From: Nocardioides sp. GY 10127
GTDB taxonomy: Bacteria; Actinomycetota; Actinomycetes; Propionibacteriales; Nocardioidaceae
Length of the DNA: 64,000 nt
Assembly: GCF_004919085.1 (NCBI RefSeq)
Contig: NZ_STGL01000002.1
Coordinates: 310,001 to 374,000 of the forward strand
Direction of reading: 5' to 3'
Below, piece by piece: positions 61,273-64,000 of the stretch. The notes below the pieces were generated by a model. It saw only the letters and a program-made list of their open reading frames with translations, had not been told where the DNA came from and did not search any database. Both the position numbers and the translations under genes were made by a program. How positions within the stretch are numbered: the first letter of the stretch is position 1; the number at the start of each line of letters is the position of its first letter.

Positions 61273-64000
61273 TCAGTCCTCCCAGAACACCCGGTCGACG
61301 ACGGCGCGGGCGGTGCGGGTGCGGCGCAGGTGCTCCTCCACCAGGTCCTCGGACGCCGAGAGCCCCAGCAGGGCGGCCACGCCCGAGCGCTCCTGCGCCT
61401 CGCGGGGGATCTGGTCGCTCGGCGTGCCCCGCACCAGCGTCACCGCGTTGCGCACGCGGCTCACCCAGCGCCAGGTCTCGGCGAGCACCTCGGCGTCGTT
61501 CGCGCTGACGAGGCCCGCCTCGGCCGCCGCCCGCAGCGCCGGCAGGGTGCGGCTGCGACGCAGGCCCGGCACCTCGTGGCCGTGGCGCATCTGGAGCAGC
61601 TGCACGGTCCACTCGACGTCCGCGAGGCCCCCGCGCCCCAGCTTGAGGTGGGTGGCCGGGTCCGCGCCCCGCGGCAGCCGCTCGCGGTCCACGCGGCCCT
61701 TGATCCGCCGCACCTCGAGCACGTCGTCCTCGGTGAGGCCGCCCTCGGGGAAACGCAGGGGGTCGATGAGCGCGGTGAAGCGCTCCCGCAGGTCGGCGTC
61801 GCCGACGACGGCGTCGGCGCGCAGCAGCGCCTGCGCCTCCCAGACCAGGGACCAGCGCGCGTAGTAGGCCGCGTACGAGTCGAGGGTGCGCACCAGCGGG
61901 CCGCTGCGCCCCTCGGGCCGCAGGTCGGCGTCGACGACCAGCGGCGGGTCCCCACCGGGGAGCGCGAGCAGCCGGCGCAGCTCGTGCGCCAGCGCCTGGG
62001 CGTAGGCGCCCGCGACCTCCGGCTCGGCTCCGGGGTACGGGTCGTGGACGAAGAGGACGTCGGCGTCGCTGCCATAGGAGAGCTCGAACCCGCCGTAGCG
62101 GCCCATGGCGATGACGGCGAACCGCGTGGGCGGCTCGGACAGGCCGCGGGCGGCCAGCACGGAGCGCTGCACCACCGAGAGCGCGACCTCGAGCGTGGCG
62201 TCGGTGAGCCGAGAGAGCCCCGCGCCGACCGTCTCGACGTCGCACAGCCCCAGCAGGTCCCCCGACGCGATCCGGAAGAGCTCGCGGCGGCGCACGGCCC
62301 GCAGCGCCCGGACCGCCGCCTCCGGCCCCTCGCGGCGGTCCGCGTTGGCCTGCATCTCCTCGAGCATCGGCTCCATCGTCCGCGGGCCGAGAGTGTCCTC
62401 GGCCAGCACGCGCAGGCCCTGCGGCTCGTGCTCGAGCAGGGCGGTGGCGTAGCGCGAGGTCGCCAGGACGTGGGCGAGGCGCTCGGCGACCTCGCCCTCG
62501 TCCCGCAGGAGGGCCAGGTACCAGGGGGTCTGCCCCATCGCCTCGCTGATCCGGCGGAAGCCGAAGAGCCCCGCGTCGGGGTCCCCGCCGTCGGCGAACC
62601 ACTGGAGCATGGCGGGCAGCAGGGTGCGCTGGATGGCGGCGGCCCGGCCGACGCCCTGGGTGAGTGCCTCGAGGTGCCGCAGCGCGGCGGTCGGGTCGCG
62701 GTAGCCGAGCGCGGCCAGGCGGTCGCGGGCCGCCTCCGGCGTCAGGCGCGCGTCGGGCCCGGGGATGCGGGCCACGGCCGCCAGCAGCGGCCGGTAGAAG
62801 ACCTTCTGGTGCAGGCGGCTGACCTCGAGCCGCACCCGCCCCCACTCCGCCTCGAGCTGGGCCGCGGAGTCCTTCATCAGCCCCATCGAGCGGCCCAGGC
62901 GCCGCAGCGTCGGCTCGTCGTCCGGGACGACGTGGGTCCGACGCAGCCGGTAGAGCTGGATGCGGTGCTCGAGCCGCCGCAGGAACTCGTAGGCGCGGCT
63001 GAGCGCCTCACCGTCCTCCCGCCCCAGGTACCCGCCGCGGGCGAGCTGGAAGAGCGCCGAGAGCGTGGCGGTGCCGCGGATGCTGGTGTCGGCCCGCCCG
63101 TGCACCAGCTGGAGGAGCTGGACCGCGAACTCCACGTCGCGCAGCCCGCCGACGCCGAGCTTGAGCTGGCGGTCGGCGTCCTTGCTCGGGAGGTGCTCGA
63201 GGACGCGGCGGCGCATGGCCTGGGTCTGCACGACGAAGCCCTCGCGCTCCGCCGCGGTCCACACGAGGTCCTCCAGCATGGCGCACCACTGGCGGCCGAC
63301 CCCGAGATCGCCCGCGACCGCGCGCCGCTTGAGCAGCGCCTGGAACTCCCAGGTGCTGGCCCAGCGCTGGTAGTAGCCGAGGTGGGAGTCGAGGGTCCGG
63401 GTGAGCGGGCCCGCCTTGCCCTCGGGTCGCAGGGCCGCGTCCACCTCCCAGATCTCGCCCTCCCGCGTGGGGTCGGAGCAGACCCGGATGAGGTGGGAGG
63501 CGAGCTGCGTCGCCGTGCGCCGGACGCGCTCGGGGTCCAGGTCCGGGTCGTCGGGGTGGGCCGGCTCGTGGGCGAAGACGACGTCGACGTCGGAGACGTA
63601 GTTGAGCTCGCGTCCCCCGCACTTGCCCATGGCGATGACGGCGAGGCGGACGTCGGACGCGGCCGCCCCCACGCGTTGCCGCGCCACCGCGAGGCCGGCC
63701 TCGAGCGTCCCGGCCGCGAGGTCGGAGAGCTCGGCGGCCACGTCGTCGACGCCCATGTGGTGGGCGAGGTCGCGGGCGGTCAGCCGGACCAGCAGCCGCC
63801 GGTAGGCCACCCGCATCGCCACCATGGCCTGGGCGTCGGGGACGGTGGCGACGGGAGCGGCGTCGGCCGGGTCGGCACCCACCGACCGCAGCAGCTCGGC
63901 GCGCAGGTGGAACGCCGGGGGTCGGGTGCTGCCGAGCAGGGGGTCGTCCAGGTCCCGCCACGTCTCGGGGTGCCGGACCAGGTGGTCCGTGAGGGCCTTG
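61273..64000 (-). CDS. glnE: Glutamine synthetase adenylyltransferase/deadenylylase, 5' part off the window
   Basis: The frame is open to the right edge, so the first roughly 80-100 residues of a protein of about 1000 are missing; 908 codons are visible. GlnE has two nucleotidyltransferase halves, and both are here: GGRELNYVSDVDVVFAHE in the deadenylylating half and YGGFELSYGSDADVLFVHD in the adenylylating half. Each is followed by helical PII-responsive regions with D-x-R-L-R-P-E-G-type segments (VDAALRPEGKAGPL and VDADLRPEGRSGPL). It adenylylates glutamine synthetase under nitrogen excess. The first visible residues (KALTDHLVRHPETWRDL) fit the family. glnA is not in the window. Confidence 0.96.
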   Translation of the reverse strand, partial: KALTDHLVRHPETWRDLDDPLLGSTRPPAFHLRAELLRSVGADPADAAPVATVPDAQAMVAMRVAYRRLLVRLTARDLAHHMGVDDVAAELSDLAAGTLEAGLAVARQRVGAAASDVRLAVIAMGKCGGRELNYVSDVDVVFAHEPAHPDDPDLDPERVRRTATQLASHLIRVCSDPTREGEIWEVDAALRPEGKAGPLTRTLDSHLGYYQRWASTWEFQALLKRRAVAGDLGVGRQWCAMLEDLVWTAAEREGFVVQTQAMRRRVLEHLPSKDADRQLKLGVGGLRDVEFAVQLLQLVHGRADTSIRGTATLSALFQLARGGYLGREDGEALSRAYEFLRRLEHRIQLYRLRRTHVVPDDEPTLRRLGRSMGLMKDSAAQLEAEWGRVRLEVSRLHQKVFYRPLLAAVARIPGPDARLTPEAARDRLAALGYRDPTAALRHLEALTQGVGRAAAIQRTLLPAMLQWFADGGDPDAGLFGFRRISEAMGQTPWYLALLRDEGEVAERLAHVLATSRYATALLEHEPQGLRVLAEDTLGPRTMEPMLEEMQANADRREGPEAAVRALRAVRRRELFRIASGDLLGLCDVETVGAGLSRLTDATLEVALSVVQRSVLAARGLSEPPTRFAVIAMGRYGGFELSYGSDADVLFVHDPYPGAEPEVAGAYAQALAHELRRLLALPGGDPPLVVDADLRPEGRSGPLVRTLDSYAAYYARWSLVWEAQALLRADAVVGDADLRERFTALIDPLRFPEGGLTEDDVLEVRRIKGRVDRERLPRGADPATHLKLGRGGLADVEWTVQLLQMRHGHEVPGLRRSRTLPALRAAAEAGLVSANDAEVLAETWRWVSRVRNAVTLVRGTPSDQIPREAQERSGVAALLGLSASEDLVEEHLRRTRTARAVVDRVFWED

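Overview
The window is chromosomal DNA from a very GC-rich actinobacterium. G and C dominate third codon positions, many genes start with GTG, neighbouring genes often overlap by GTGA or ATGA, several promoters have only a -10 hexamer of the TAnnnT type, and some genes look leaderless. A housekeeping ilvD and a glnE of actinobacterial layout are present. The genus cannot be fixed from this sequence. No tRNA, rRNA, CRISPR array, insertion sequence or phage gene was seen.

Layout. 0-14.1 kb: a secreted Sel1-repeat protein, a DUF697-type GTPase, a dipeptide-type ABC importer (minus strand) divergent from a sugar-phosphate isomerase-like gene, a stand-alone 5'-3' exonuclease, a DUF1254/DUF1214 protein, an MFS exporter and an alpha/beta hydrolase. 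14.5-28.0 kb: an amine or amino-acid utilisation island. It holds a kinase-M23-aminotransferase fusion enzyme, a FAD amine oxidase, a polar amino-acid ABC importer, an Lrp-type regulator and a 2-hydroxyacid dehydrogenase. A potABCD-type polyamine importer converges on it. 28.3-29.7 kb: a CstB-like persulfide dioxygenase-rhodanese with a palindromic operator. 29.7-40.9 kb: a membrane and stress cluster (DUF389, AI-2E permease, HdeD-like protein, sulfatase, GAP protein, SulP transporter, SHOCT protein, large LuxR-type ATPase regulator).

41.1-47.7 kb: a Wadjet/MksBEF-type SMC operon, jetA-jetB-jetC, with no jetD. An unrecognised 182-residue protein sits in the jetD position. 48.0-52.5 kb: a small membrane protein and a 1282-residue secreted multi-domain protein. 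52.7-55.9 kb: a CsoR-family regulator with CstR-like sensing residues, ilvD, and two tandem flavin-binding paralogues. 56.1-59.7 kb: an extracytoplasmic flavin electron-transfer operon (membrane protein, ferric-reductase-like protein, FMN-binding protein, ApbE). 60.0-64.0 kb: a threonine-aldolase-type PLP enzyme and glnE, which runs off the right edge.

Two regulatory patterns tie separate loci together. First, the palindrome TCACCCG-N3-CGGGTGA (allowing one mismatch) occurs four times. It lies before the DUF1254 gene, the HdeD-like gene, the sulfatase operon and the SHOCT gene, each time 22-23 bp upstream of an nAnnnT hexamer, which is the position expected for an activator. Second, TAACCCC-N3-GGGGGTT occurs before cstB and again between jetA and the small membrane gene. 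The cstR-like promoter shares the GGGGG-A/T-TAGGTT half of the cstB site. This suggests a sulfur-stress regulon split across the window, and possibly a link to the jet locus. Both are inferences from sequence pattern alone.
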